Virus record (IMG/VR): IMGVR_UViG_3300003702_000951
Span: 1-48,493 of that record
Length of the DNA: 48,493 nucleotides
Source: a virus
Strand: one strand, 5' to 3'
The notes under the pieces were generated by a model. The model had not been told where the DNA came from, ran no database searches, and saw only the letters and a program-made list of their open reading frames with translations. This document shows, piece after piece, positions 8,564 to 16,187 of this stretch. Numbering within the stretch: the stretch's first letter is position 1; the number at the start of each line of letters is the position of its first letter. The translations under genes were made by a program, and so were the position numbers.

Positions 8564-9322
8564 TTAATAATCTTGATTAACTAACTCTAAATTTCTTTTA
8601 TGATATTGCTCAATTTCATATTTATAATACTCAATTAACTTTTTAGAATTAAAAAAATGCATTAATTTTTTTATAGTTACATCATCCTGTTCAAAAAATA
8701 ACTTTCTATAATCGAATTTAATTAGTTTATCACTTGAGAGAAAATCAAAATAATTTACAAATCTTGTACTTGGGGACATCTTTGTCTTTATATAAAACAA
8801 TCTATTAACATATTCTTCCAAAGATGACTCAATATCAATTATTACTATTTTTATTTTCTCAAAATTTTTATAATAAACATATGGTAAAATTGGTTGCTGT
8901 TGAATAACATACTTCTTGCCAACCATTGCTAAACATGCTTGATAAAACATATTATCAAACTTTTTTATTATATCTTTTGAAAAATTTAACTCCTCTATAT
9001 CTCCAACTTTAAAATGGGTATTTATTTGATCTAATTCCTTGTTTAAATAACCATTCATATCATATACACCATAATCAAAATCAGGATCTATACAAGGAAA
9101 ATATCGATTTTTTTTCAAGTAGGATGTGTTATCTAGTTTTTTAAATGTTTTAATAACCTCTTTAAATCTTGGCAAATTATCTAAAAATAAATTAAGAAGA
9201 AAATCTCCACCAGCACCTCCGGCCCACACAAAAAAAGATATCTCACCATTATCTATTGATTTATAATATGCAGAATGCTCAAAAAAAAGTTTATCAAGCT
9301 CATCTAATGTAATATCATTCAT
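8564..9322 (-). CDS. Sulfotransferase-like P-loop protein
   Basis: This 252-residue protein opens with a strand-loop-helix segment, SFFVWAGGAGGDFLLNLF (about residues 29-46), which resembles the phosphosulfate-binding loop of sulfotransferases. It ends with a helical KLIEYYKYEIEQYHKRN segment of the kind seen at the C-terminus of that fold. Such a protein would transfer sulfate or a related group from PAPS to a glycan or small molecule. The canonical PSB loop (PKSGTTW) is not matched, so the assignment is weak. It lies directly downstream of a HAD-family gene, 2 bases away. Marine phages do carry sulfotransferase-like genes, but the family here is uncertain. Confidence 0.4.
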   Translation of the reverse strand: MNDITLDELDKLFFEHSAYYKSIDNGEISFFVWAGGAGGDFLLNLFLDNLPRFKEVIKTFKKLDNTSYLKKNRYFPCIDPDFDYGVYDMNGYLNKELDQINTHFKVGDIEELNFSKDIIKKFDNMFYQACLAMVGKKYVIQQQPILPYVYYKNFEKIKIVIIDIESSLEEYVNRLFYIKTKMSPSTRFVNYFDFLSSDKLIKFDYRKLFFEQDDVTIKKLMHFFNSKKLIEYYKYEIEQYHKRNLELVNQDY

Positions 9323-9324
9323 TA

Positions 9325-9951
9325 TTATTCTTTAATAATTAAATCATAAATTTCTTTCCAATTTTTAACAACAATAGCATCACCCTCATAATCCATATTA
9401 TGACCATGCTCCATCAAAATACTATTAAGTCCCAAGTTTATACCAACATCTGCATTCTGCATTTTATCTTCAATCCACCAGCAACCTGAATCTTTATATT
9501 GAAGTAATTCCTCATCCTTGTCTGCTCCTGTATCTAAGCATACGATCCTTTCAAATACAGTTTCTCCAAATAATTTATATAAATTTTGTGTTCTTAATCT
9601 AACAGCATGTTGATTTGTACTTAACGAGGTAATAGCATGAAAAACATATCCATGCTCTTCATGTAATTTTTTCACATAATGCATTGCATCACGTAACGGT
9701 GGGAGGAATCCTATAGCGGCACTCTCATTAAAAACAAGAATCTGGCGATTGCCAGTTTTTTTAGGAATATTAAATCTCTTACCAATACTATATTTTAATT
9801 TATGACCATCTACAGGTTTATAACCATGCTCTTCCATCCAAGTATGAAAAGCAAATTCCCAATTTAACAAAACACCATCGACATCTGTTAATATTATTCT
9901 ATCTGCTTTCATTAAATAACTTTGTAATGAATGTTGTTCTAGTGTTGCCAT
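9325..9951 (-). CDS. HAD-superfamily hydrolase, possible 5'-nucleotidase
   Basis: The protein has HAD motif I DVDGVLLNW (about residues 23-31), a motif II-like serine or threonine near residue 105 (HAITSLS) and a motif III/IV region with WWIEDK. This is the deoxyribonucleotidase-like or polynucleotide-phosphatase-like branch of small phage HADs. The substrate cannot be read from sequence. I use the ATG at 9951; a GTG at 9957 and an ATG at 9912 are alternatives and none has a strong ribosome binding site. A second HAD domain of similar type is embedded in the 693-residue protein at 40980. Confidence 0.75.
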   Translation of the reverse strand: MATLEQHSLQSYLMKADRIILTDVDGVLLNWEFAFHTWMEEHGYKPVDGHKLKYSIGKRFNIPKKTGNRQILVFNESAAIGFLPPLRDAMHYVKKLHEEHGYVFHAITSLSTNQHAVRLRTQNLYKLFGETVFERIVCLDTGADKDEELLQYKDSGCWWIEDKMQNADVGINLGLNSILMEHGHNMDYEGDAIVVKNWKEIYDLIIKE

Positions 9952-9994
9952 CAACACTATTTAACATGATAATTCGAGGAGAAATAACCCTTCC

Positions 9995-10372
9995 TTAAAT
10001 CTTAAATGTCTTATTAATATCTGAACCTTTCACAACAATTGCATAGCCTTTACCTTTTGGTCCAAATGTTACATGATGGCCTGAGAATAAATCAAGATTC
10101 TTCATTACTACATTACTAATTTCTCCAGAATTATTACCGGTATACTCAGGTAATGTATTTAAGAAATCTTGAATCTCATCACCGGTTGAACTAACAAGAT
10201 CAGGGCGAGTTTTTACTGACGAAATTACTACAGGTGCTTCTTCATATTCAAGAAGTTGCTGAACAATAGTAGACTTTTTAAGGCGTCGATCTAATTCAAT
10301 ACCGACAGTACGACCATAGTCCTCTAATTGGGACTTTGTCATCTTATTTAATTCTGTTTTAGTTTTTGCCAT
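9995..10372 (-). CDS. Small SAP/Rho-N-like domain protein
   Basis: This 125-residue basic protein begins with a helix-extended-helix segment (about residues 8-45, LNKMTKSQLEDYGRTVG then RRLKKSTIVQQLLEY). It resembles the SAP, HeH/LEM or Rho N-terminal nucleic-acid-binding folds. The C-terminal half is beta-rich with a GPKGKGYAIVVKG segment. AGGTGAT gives a good ribosome binding site, and a GATAAATA octamer (10389-10396) lies 16 bases upstream. It follows the clamp-loader gene, so a replication or virion DNA-binding role is plausible. Confidence 0.6.
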   Translation of the reverse strand: MAKTKTELNKMTKSQLEDYGRTVGIELDRRLKKSTIVQQLLEYEEAPVVISSVKTRPDLVSSTGDEIQDFLNTLPEYTGNNSGEISNVVMKNLDLFSGHHVTFGPKGKGYAIVVKGSDINKTFKI

Positions 10373-10388
10373 TTAATCACCTCAATAA

Positions 10389-10396
10389 TATTTATC
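10389..10396 (-). promoter_or_regulatory. T4-late-type promoter octamer
   Basis: Minus-strand GATAAATA lies 16 bases upstream of the ATG at 10372, with the AGGTGAT ribosome binding site between them. This is an ordinary leader spacing, unlike the 5-base cases. It overlaps the last codons of the clamp-loader gene. Confidence 0.45.
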
Positions 10397-11321
10397 CATT
10401 ATTACGTAATGCGTTTAACTGAACAAGACATGCGGCTAAATTTATCTCTGGATCTGCACAAGTTGTTTGCTTTACTAAACTATCTCGTATAATAAGAATT
10501 GCTTCATCTTGCAACTCTATAGTATCACCCCAATATTCTAAATTACGATACAGAAATTTAAAAATATCCGTATACTCTTGTGGGTTTGCTTTACTACATA
10601 CTAATTTTCGTGCTTCAGTTATTTTACCTTCTTTAAACAATTGCACCATTTTAAGTCTATAATCTGGACCAATGATTTCACTTTGGTGCGGAGAAAGTAA
10701 CTTACCAGTTTGTGAATTCATTTGACACATGTTAATACATTTACGCAAATCTGGATATGTCGCTTTTACATATAATTCTAATGTATCTATATCTATTTCA
10801 ACACCTTCACTTGTTAACACCTGACCAAGCCTTACCATAAAATCAGTCTCATTTAAACGTTCAATATGGAAACCTTGACATCTGGAATGTATTGCTTCAA
10901 TAATCATAGTAGGTATATTACAAGTTAAAATAAATCTAACTGTACTTGCATACTGTTCCATTACACCACGCGATGATGCTTGTGCCTCTTCTGTAAGGTA
11001 ATCTGCTTCATCTAGTATAACATACTTAAACTCACCAAATGGTAATGTACTACAGAAATTAGAAATTCGATCTCTTATCATATCTATGCCACGTTGACGA
11101 CTTGCGTTAATTTCTAAAACATCACCCCAATCAACATCAAGTTCATATAGTAACACTTTTGCAAGAGTTGTTTTACCTACACCAGGTGCACCACTAAACA
11201 TCAAATGCGGAATTGCTCCACTTTTAACCCAAGACTCTACCTGCTGTTTTTGTGCATCATCTCGAAACACATATTCAGCCAGAGTTTTAGGCCGATATTT
11301 TTCAACCCAAAGTTCTTTCAT
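10392..11321 (-). CDS. Clamp-loader AAA+ ATPase, T4 gp44 type
   Basis: This 309-residue protein (T4 gp44 is 319) loads the sliding clamp onto primer-template DNA. It begins with the RFC signature WVEKYRPKTLAEY. It has Walker A GAPGVGKT (44-51), Walker B with DEAD (104-107), sensor 1 (TCN, about 133-135) and the SRC arginine-finger motif (146-148). A C-terminal collar domain follows. The partner gp62 and clamp gp45 are not in this window. In T4, gp44/62 also put gp45 on DNA for late transcription, which fits the late octamers seen here. The 54-residue gene upstream overlaps its start by 4 bases (ATGA). Confidence 0.93.
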   Translation of the reverse strand: MKELWVEKYRPKTLAEYVFRDDAQKQQVESWVKSGAIPHLMFSGAPGVGKTTLAKVLLYELDVDWGDVLEINASRQRGIDMIRDRISNFCSTLPFGEFKYVILDEADYLTEEAQASSRGVMEQYASTVRFILTCNIPTMIIEAIHSRCQGFHIERLNETDFMVRLGQVLTSEGVEIDIDTLELYVKATYPDLRKCINMCQMNSQTGKLLSPHQSEIIGPDYRLKMVQLFKEGKITEARKLVCSKANPQEYTDIFKFLYRNLEYWGDTIELQDEAILIIRDSLVKQTTCADPEINLAACLVQLNALRNNG

Positions 11322-11482
11322 TTTTTATTCTCTTGTCCAACGCCTGTAATAATTAAAAATACATATAATATTGGCCAGGCCCATCCTGTTATGTAGCCTG
11401 TAATATGTAATATCATTAACACAATGCCAGTTAAACCTGTTGTGCTAATACCTGCTGGTTTGTTAACTTCTGGTAATTTCAT
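11318..11482 (-). CDS. Small two-segment membrane protein
   Basis: This 54-residue ORF is linked to both neighbours by ATGA overlaps: its stop overlaps the clamp-loader start, and its start overlaps the stop of the 11479 gene. The protein is hydrophobic throughout, with likely membrane segments at about 16-31 and 33-47 split by a GWAWP turn and a charged GQENKK tail. The overlaps on both sides make a real translated gene likely despite the size. Function unknown. Confidence 0.65.
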   Translation of the reverse strand: MKLPEVNKPAGISTTGLTGIVLMILHITGYITGWAWPILYVFLIITGVGQENKK

Positions 11483-11730
11483 AATTTTAATTTAGCGATA
11501 CAAATATCTTCTTTTTGGTTAAAGGTTAAAGTAATACCATCATATCCAGTATCATCCCAATAAAAATCCTTACCATATTCCAATCCTTGTTGTCCTAACT
11601 TATTACATAATACAGCAAGTGCTTCACTTTGTCTATAGTTTGCATTAAGGGCACCTCCTTCCTGCACTGGAAGTTTATAGTATGATCTGTTTGAAAGGCT
11701 ATCTACATTAAATGTTTGTTTAAATCCCAT
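11479..11730 (-). CDS. Small hypothetical protein
   Basis: This is an 83-residue protein if started at the ATG at 11730, just before the end of the GroES-like reading frame. In-frame ATGs at 11742 and 11763 are alternatives and none has a clear ribosome binding site. The sequence is mixed alpha/beta with EALAVLCNKLGQQGLEYG followed by YWDDTGYDG and KEDICIAKLKL. No family is recognised. It is coupled by ATGA to the 54-residue membrane protein. Confidence 0.6.
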   Translation of the reverse strand: MGFKQTFNVDSLSNRSYYKLPVQEGGALNANYRQSEALAVLCNKLGQQGLEYGKDFYWDDTGYDGITLTFNQKEDICIAKLKL

Positions 11731-11997
11731 CTGGGTATTCATGACTATGTAACAAAATACCATTTGGATCTATTTTCCAAATAGTTTCTCCTTCTACTTC
11801 AACTCCATCCGTCCATCTACCTTGTGCAACTAAAATCCAATCACCTGGCCTAATATCATTCCTAAAGTGCACCAGCGGGGGCGGATACCTTGATCCTTGC
11901 CGACATCATCTAGTATAACAATACCGCCCGCTGATGTTCGTTCACCCTTTTCTAGCGTAACTGCTAAGATATTACTGCCTATTGCTCTAATTTTCAT
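11720..11997 (-). CDS. GroES/gp31-like co-chaperonin, reading frame broken
   Basis: The first frame (ATG at 11997 to TAG at 11830, 55 residues) starts like a GroES: MKIRAIGSNILAV, then the mobile-loop-like TSAGGIVILDD and DQGIRPRW. It then loses similarity. A second frame continues to TAA at 11720 with the matching C-terminal half (NDIRPGDWILVAQGRWTDG, then GILLHSHEYPDG). The break lies near 11874, beside a run of five G (11877-11881). The total of 278 bases is one short of 93 codons, and homologues I recall have a few more residues between the halves. GroES-like phage proteins cap GroEL for folding of phage proteins such as the capsid. It may be a sequencing error, a real deletion or recoding. 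Confidence 0.6.
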
Positions 11998-12469
11998 TTC
12001 TTACCACCGGTAGTATTTTAAGTCGTTGAGCACAAGTTTTAGTAGGTCCTAATACTGCATAGGCTGCCTCGTAATTGGCAGGCCCATTAGGATTAATTCC
12101 ACTCTTAGTAATGTGCTTATACACTTTTTCTAAAAAATCTTCTTCAGTATATTCTAACTGAAGTCTTCGTACAATACATCTACAAAATTTATCACCCACT
12201 GCTATAAGCATTTTTAAATCATATGTTCTACCAGTAAGTTTACCGTTAGCAACTCTATCATTTAATCGTCCCATGCACATTTTATCCCATGCTTCTATAG
12301 TACTATCTTTGAAGGGGCAAGCAGCTCGGCTTACACCATCATATGGAGACATACATGGTCCGTGTGGCCACGGATCATTGTGCTGTTGCTTAAATTCATA
12401 ATATGGATTTGATCCATATACTGGTAATGTTAAAAATACCAGGAAGAAAGATATTAAAAATTGTTTCAT
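11987..12469 (-). CDS. Secreted Cys-rich hypothetical protein
   Basis: This 160-residue protein has a clear Sec-type signal peptide (hydrophobic residues 3-18, cleavage likely after VYGS). The mature part has seven or more cysteines (CMSPYDG, ACPF, MCMGR, FCRCIV, TCAQR), which fits a disulphide-bonded periplasmic protein. It overlaps the GroES-like gene by 11 bases. No known lysis or superinfection-exclusion family is recognised, though a periplasmic phage protein could serve either. Confidence 0.65.
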   Translation of the reverse strand: MKQFLISFFLVFLTLPVYGSNPYYEFKQQHNDPWPHGPCMSPYDGVSRAACPFKDSTIEAWDKMCMGRLNDRVANGKLTGRTYDLKMLIAVGDKFCRCIVRRLQLEYTEEDFLEKVYKHITKSGINPNGPANYEAAYAVLGPTKTCAQRLKILPVVRNEN

Positions 12470-12479
12470 TATATTTCTC

Positions 12480-12920
12480 TTAACTATAAATGTCGTCTAT
12501 ACTTTTTGTTTTAGGCTGTACTTTTTTCTGTACAACTTGAGCCTGCTTTTTCTTTGAACCAGCGGCAATAACCCTATCTTCTTCTTTAGTTACTTTTCCA
12601 GTTGGTGTTTCAACTGTATCTTCTGGATCATTCCATTCATCAAACTCTTGTTTCTCTGCTGTCAAATTATCTGGCTGTAGTGTAGTCTGTTGTGTTACAC
12701 CCAACTCTTCTTTAGTACTTTGTGTAATTACTGCCTTTGGATTTTCTTTATAATATGCTGTGGCTACTTGTTGTGCAGTTTTAATAACTTCACCGCCAGG
12801 ACCTAATTGATCACCTCGAGCATTTGTTCTAGCATTGCCTACTGCAACTACATCTTCATTCTCGGCCATTAATGCTTCCATGTCAAGTATTTTTCCACTT
12901 GCTGTTTTACGTTCTACCAT
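12480..12920 (-). CDS. Disordered hypothetical phage protein
   Basis: This 146-residue hydrophilic protein begins MVERKTASGKILDMEALMAENE, continues with an NARTNARGDQLGPGG segment, and ends in a lysine/glutamine-rich tail (KKKQAQVVQKKVQPKTK). It looks largely disordered, with neither transmembrane segment nor enzyme motif. The style resembles small virion-associated proteins of T4-like marine phages, but I cannot name it. It sits 1 base downstream of the DnaE-like fragment gene. Confidence 0.65.
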   Translation of the reverse strand: MVERKTASGKILDMEALMAENEDVVAVGNARTNARGDQLGPGGEVIKTAQQVATAYYKENPKAVITQSTKEELGVTQQTTLQPDNLTAEKQEFDEWNDPEDTVETPTGKVTKEEDRVIAAGSKKKQAQVVQKKVQPKTKSIDDIYS

Positions 12921-12921
12921 G

Positions 12922-13449
12922 TTATTCTCCTGTTAAAAACTCGTTAAAATTAAGTTTATATTTAATGCTGTCTACCTTATGAGTACCAATGAGAAACAAT
13001 ACATAACTCGCTACACTTGATCCTCTACCGACACCCCATACAATATTACTATTCCTCATAACATCTACTAGGTACATAAGAAATCGTAACAAATCTAACA
13101 AACCTCGTTTCTCATATATTGTTAATTCCGCTTCTGTTCTTAACCTATGATACGTGAGAGGTTTCTTTCTAGCCTTCTCTATTAAAACATAAGCAATATC
13201 TAACTTTTTATATTCTTCTGGCATAAACCAAGTTTTTTGATTTAATTTATCAAATTCATCAATATTATCAATATCACCTACTTGCTCTAATAATGGATAT
13301 CCAACATTCATTATATACGTATATTTATTATATAAATCTACATCAGAATCTATATCAATTAATAAATTATCCTTAAATTTATCATTATACAATAATTCAA
13401 TACAATCATTTGTATTCAATACAACCCTACCTGCATTATCTGTTCTCAT
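12922..13449 (-). CDS. DnaE (Pol III alpha)-like fragment
   Basis: The C-terminal third of this 175-residue protein matches the palm-domain segment of bacterial DNA polymerase III alpha. It includes VWGVGRGSSVASYVLFLIG (GRGS nucleotide-binding motif), then VDSIKYKLNFNEFL, equivalent to DPLKYNLLFERFLN. In DnaE the catalytic DFDxDF aspartates follow immediately, but here the protein stops at FLTGE, just before them. The upstream helical part (YEKRGLLDLLRFLMYLVDVM) also fits DnaE. It cannot polymerise DNA as read. It may bind nucleotide or DNA, or compete with host Pol III. The start overlaps the upstream stop by a base. Confidence 0.65.
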   Translation of the reverse strand: MRTDNAGRVVLNTNDCIELLYNDKFKDNLLIDIDSDVDLYNKYTYIMNVGYPLLEQVGDIDNIDEFDKLNQKTWFMPEEYKKLDIAYVLIEKARKKPLTYHRLRTEAELTIYEKRGLLDLLRFLMYLVDVMRNSNIVWGVGRGSSVASYVLFLIGTHKVDSIKYKLNFNEFLTGE

Positions 13450-14114
13450 TAAACTATAGTCGGCCTAAACTTTTTAATGTCTAGTATCTCACCAGGCATA
13501 CCTCTACCTTCCAGTAATAACTCTACTACTACATCAAAGTTTACACTACTTTCGGGTGGGTTGTCAAGTTCTTTTTTATTTTCAGGAGTATAATCACGAG
13601 TATCACAATCATTCCTAAAATACCAAGGTTGACTATGAAAAGATAACTCACCAACCGTTTCCTCAATACCCGGCAATGAAACAGTTTCTTCTCCAATAAA
13701 ATTAAATTTTAACTTGGTTGACGAACTCCAAATTGCAATATCTACTATCAAAAACGCAGGAAAAGTAATTGCTTGCATTTTATAATACAAATATTTTGTT
13801 ATTAAATCATCATATGGATCTTGATGAAATACTACATAATTATTTGTTGTTTCTAAACTAGCCATCTCATACCAAAATACATTATGCCGATTAACAAATA
13901 TACTTTTATTCAAAACATAATCAACAAAAAATTCCAACTTATTATATGCAATAGTTTGTTCATTATCAGGGTCATCTGCAGAAATTGCTTCGCCAGGCCC
14001 AAATTGAAATCCTACTTCCATTTCAAGTTCAACAGGCTCTATATAATTTTCAACAATTCTTGTTGCAAAAAAATTGGATCTATATATAAGAAAATTACCA
14101 TTAGTAATTTGCAT
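13449..14114 (-). CDS. Hypothetical phage protein
   Basis: This 221-residue protein is aromatic-rich, mostly beta by appearance, with no transmembrane segment and no catalytic motif that I recognise. It begins MQITNGNFLIYRSNFFATRIV and has a Pro/Glu-rich linker (about 172-192) before a short C-terminal domain. It is overlapped at both ends by single bases (TAATG-type junctions), so it is co-translated with the DnaE-like fragment. A structural role is possible but unproven. Confidence 0.65.
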   Translation of the reverse strand: MQITNGNFLIYRSNFFATRIVENYIEPVELEMEVGFQFGPGEAISADDPDNEQTIAYNKLEFFVDYVLNKSIFVNRHNVFWYEMASLETTNNYVVFHQDPYDDLITKYLYYKMQAITFPAFLIVDIAIWSSSTKLKFNFIGEETVSLPGIEETVGELSFHSQPWYFRNDCDTRDYTPENKKELDNPPESSVNFDVVVELLLEGRGMPGEILDIKKFRPTIV

Positions 14115-14374
14115 TAACTTTCTTCTGAAGGAAGACTTTCTTCACCTTCAATAGTCCCTATATTAAGAACTGTTGTATCTGTGTTAGTATTTTTTTGTGT
14201 TAGTCTTTCTTGATACGCAGAATTTAACTGATGATACATTATTTCTAATTGATGTATCATATTATAAGCCATATTCGCTCTTCGCGCACTAGATACTTTA
14301 TTTGCTACTTCATTTATTTTATCCAGTAACTGATCTTCGGTCATTTCTTCTGTTTCTAAGAACGGATTGAACAT
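14114..14374 (-). CDS. Small helical hypothetical protein
   Basis: This 86-residue protein has two helices (about residues 12-60, EDQLLDKINEVANKVSS and NMIHQLEIMYHQLNSAYQE) and a disordered acidic tail. It starts with MFNPFLETEE. A perfect TATAAATA octamer lies exactly 5 bases before the ATG, so it heads a late transcript that includes the DnaE-like gene. The family is unknown. Confidence 0.65.
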   Translation of the reverse strand: MFNPFLETEEMTEDQLLDKINEVANKVSSARRANMAYNMIHQLEIMYHQLNSAYQERLTQKNTNTDTTVLNIGTIEGEESLPSEES

Positions 14375-14379
14375 ATTAA

Positions 14380-14387
14380 TATTTATA
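14380..14387 (-). promoter_or_regulatory. T4 late promoter octamer, perfect, 5 bases from ATG
   Basis: The minus-strand sequence reads TATAAATA-TTAAT-ATG, a full match to the T4 late consensus in the 25-base gap between two genes. With the usual T4 start site the message would begin at or next to the AUG. No Shine-Dalgarno sequence fits in the space. Confidence 0.6.
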
Positions 14388-14399
14388 GGTGAAAAAAAT

Positions 14400-14924
14400 T
14401 TATACTTTTACATAGCTTGCAATATGATTACAATTAGGATAGTCATTGCAAGCCAAATATACACGTTGCTTTGGCATGCCGCCCTTACCGGATACTTTTC
14501 GAGAAAGAGCATATGGATCTTCTTGCCGAAGTTTTTTTGCTTTGCGTGGTACTAATATACCATTACATTTAGGACATTCATTTTCGACAGCTAATGCATA
14601 CTCCTCAAAATAATTCGAATGCTTGACAACTTGTTCGAGCATATTATCATTAATTCGAATTTTTCTCGCCATAAAAACAGGCTTGCCGCCTAATTTTTTA
14701 TCCTTAAAACATACACCAATTCTAACCTGCCAACGAAACATCTCTCCTTTAAGCACTTTCCACATTCCATCTGGCGACCGGTCTTTAATCAATTTCATAT
14801 AAACAAAATCATTATTAGAATAAAAACGATTAAAGATCGTAAAATTACGAACGTCTATTTTTGTACGATCGTAACCAAGTTCTGTAAATAGAACCTTTTC
14901 CAAATTGTAAAGAGAATCAGACAT
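14400..14924 (-). CDS. Zinc-ribbon protein (topoisomerase-type C4 finger)
   Basis: The last 60 residues of this 174-residue protein carry a four-cysteine ribbon, CPKCNGILVPR and later LACNDYPNCNH. This is the pattern of the C-terminal zinc fingers of bacterial topoisomerase I, which bind single-stranded DNA. The first 110 residues (FNRFYSNNDFVYMKLIKDR, then FRWQVRIGVCFKDKK) are not recognised. The gene overlaps the upstream nuclease-like gene by 8 bases. A DNA-binding role is likely; the specific function is unknown. Confidence 0.65.
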   Translation of the reverse strand: MSDSLYNLEKVLFTELGYDRTKIDVRNFTIFNRFYSNNDFVYMKLIKDRSPDGMWKVLKGEMFRWQVRIGVCFKDKKLGGKPVFMARKIRINDNMLEQVVKHSNYFEEYALAVENECPKCNGILVPRKAKKLRQEDPYALSRKVSGKGGMPKQRVYLACNDYPNCNHIASYVKV

Positions 14925-15471
14925 TTAATTGATCATATCTTTTCTGGGCATCATCACGTGCTTTCAAATAAAAAGTTTTCATTTCTTCTTTTAATTTTAC
15001 TTTCCATTCTTTTTCGGACAATGTACCAACAGGCGATTTCAAAAACTCTTTCATATTTTTAATCTGAAGTTGGCCTTTACCTAAATTTTGTATTTTGAGA
15101 TGCTCCCAATTAAGTTGATATACATTATACGCAAACGTGTTTATTATTTTTTTAGTTTCACTATTATAAATTATAAAATTATATATTAATGGCTTATCAA
15201 TACCTAATAATCTAGCAACACTTATTAGATTAGGCATTTTGAATGACCCTTTTTCATCACTGGTTTTATGATCTATATAAGTATCATTAATTATTAAATC
15301 TTCAATGCTTCTTACACTTCGAGGTTGCTTAACATCATCAAAATGTTCCGTAAGTATTACATTACAAGCATCTTCTAATGCATCACCAAAGGATCGCTGT
15401 CCTTTAAGTTGTTGCTTCGGAAATGATAATTGACTATTTAGAACTTCTGATAGTCGATTTTCTAACATCAT
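14917..15471 (-). CDS. Possible PD-(D/E)XK nuclease
   Basis: Residues 50-90 of this 184-residue protein read RSIEDLIINDTYIDHKTSDEKG and KMPNLISVARLL. The IDHKT segment preceded by a conserved-looking acidic residue fits the D...(D/E)XK core of restriction-type endonucleases, and the KMPNLIS helix is of the kind that follows in such folds. A type II restriction-like enzyme, or a phage nuclease for host DNA degradation, are the obvious readings. A DNA methyltransferase lies 1.6 kb upstream. The call is from a short motif only. Confidence 0.4.
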   Translation of the reverse strand: MMLENRLSEVLNSQLSFPKQQLKGQRSFGDALEDACNVILTEHFDDVKQPRSVRSIEDLIINDTYIDHKTSDEKGSFKMPNLISVARLLGIDKPLIYNFIIYNSETKKIINTFAYNVYQLNWEHLKIQNLGKGQLQIKNMKEFLKSPVGTLSEKEWKVKLKEEMKTFYLKARDDAQKRYDQLNV

Positions 15472-15788
15472 TATTTGCCCATAGCATCAAAAACTAATTC
15501 AACAGCCTGATGAGTTTTTCCGCCAATGTGCCATTGGTATTTTCCGTACATTGCATCTGATGCTGACTGTTCTTTCCAATCATATATTGTAACATTAACA
15601 GTGTCCCAATCATCATCTTCAGGATCTCCAATTTCAAATTCTATCCCCCATTCGTTCCATGTTTTATCACTGGGTTCAAGATTTGGCTCACCAAACGTTT
15701 CAACTACTTCAGCATAAGTAGCCGTAATATGACCTTGTAACGAAGTACCAAATTTTAATATATCGTTTAATTCCCATTTAACTCCCAT
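15471..15788 (-). CDS. Conserved-looking small phage protein
   Basis: This is a 105-residue acidic soluble protein. The segment GTSLQGHITATYAEVVETFG followed by EWGIEF, VTIYDWKE and WHIGGK resembles a small protein common in phages of many bacteria that has no assigned role, though I cannot name the family. A strong ribosome binding site (GGAGGTGA) precedes the ATG. It overlaps the upstream membrane-protein gene by 11 bases. Confidence 0.65.
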   Translation of the reverse strand: MGVKWELNDILKFGTSLQGHITATYAEVVETFGEPNLEPSDKTWNEWGIEFEIGDPEDDDWDTVNVTIYDWKEQSASDAMYGKYQWHIGGKTHQAVELVFDAMGK

Positions 15789-15957
15789 TTTTCACCTCCT
15801 TATTAAGTGCTGATACTGCCTTTGGCAGTACTGCCCAAAACATCAGAAGAATTCCTAATGTAGCAACTAACGAAGCCAATCCTAAATTTATAGTATCAGC
15901 ATCAAGTCCGCCTGCTACACCGAACACTAACAAGAAACCTAATATAAAACGTATCAT
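15778..15957 (-). CDS. Small two-pass membrane protein
   Basis: This 59-residue protein has two hydrophobic segments (about residues 2-16 and 22-44) around a GGLDADT turn and a short basic tail. I take the ATG at 15957, which forms TAATG with the stop of the upstream gene and has GGAAAG as its ribosome binding site. The longer ORF to 15999 lies inside the neighbour. Two short membrane segments fit a holin-like or membrane-associated phage protein, but no family is evident. Confidence 0.65.
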   Translation of the reverse strand: MIRFILGFLLVFGVAGGLDADTINLGLASLVATLGILLMFWAVLPKAVSALNKEVKNGS

Positions 15958-16187
15958 TATATCTTTCCTGTGCGAATTGAAGTTAAAAAGTCTTCCCAAT
16001 CAGGTTTAGCGGCTGTATTCTTGCAACCATACGCTCTGCTATCCTGCCATAAATTCCAATAATACTTGTCACACAAGGGATCAATACCTTGAAACTCGTA
16101 TGACATTACACCTCTGAAGTCATCAAAGGACATGTTATACGGATCAAATAGATTATCTCCGCACAAATATTTGTACTCACTTGTCAT
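15957..16187 (-). CDS. Small hypothetical protein
   Basis: This 76-residue protein is rich in Asp, Tyr and Trp (EYKYLCGDNLFDPYNMSFDD, YYWNLWQDSRAYGC) with three cysteines. It is soluble. It overlaps both neighbours (ATGA-like with the gene above, TAATG with the membrane protein below), so it is part of the early operon that begins at the promoter near 16968. Function unknown. Confidence 0.6.
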   Translation of the reverse strand: MTSEYKYLCGDNLFDPYNMSFDDFRGVMSYEFQGIDPLCDKYYWNLWQDSRAYGCKNTAAKPDWEDFLTSIRTGKI

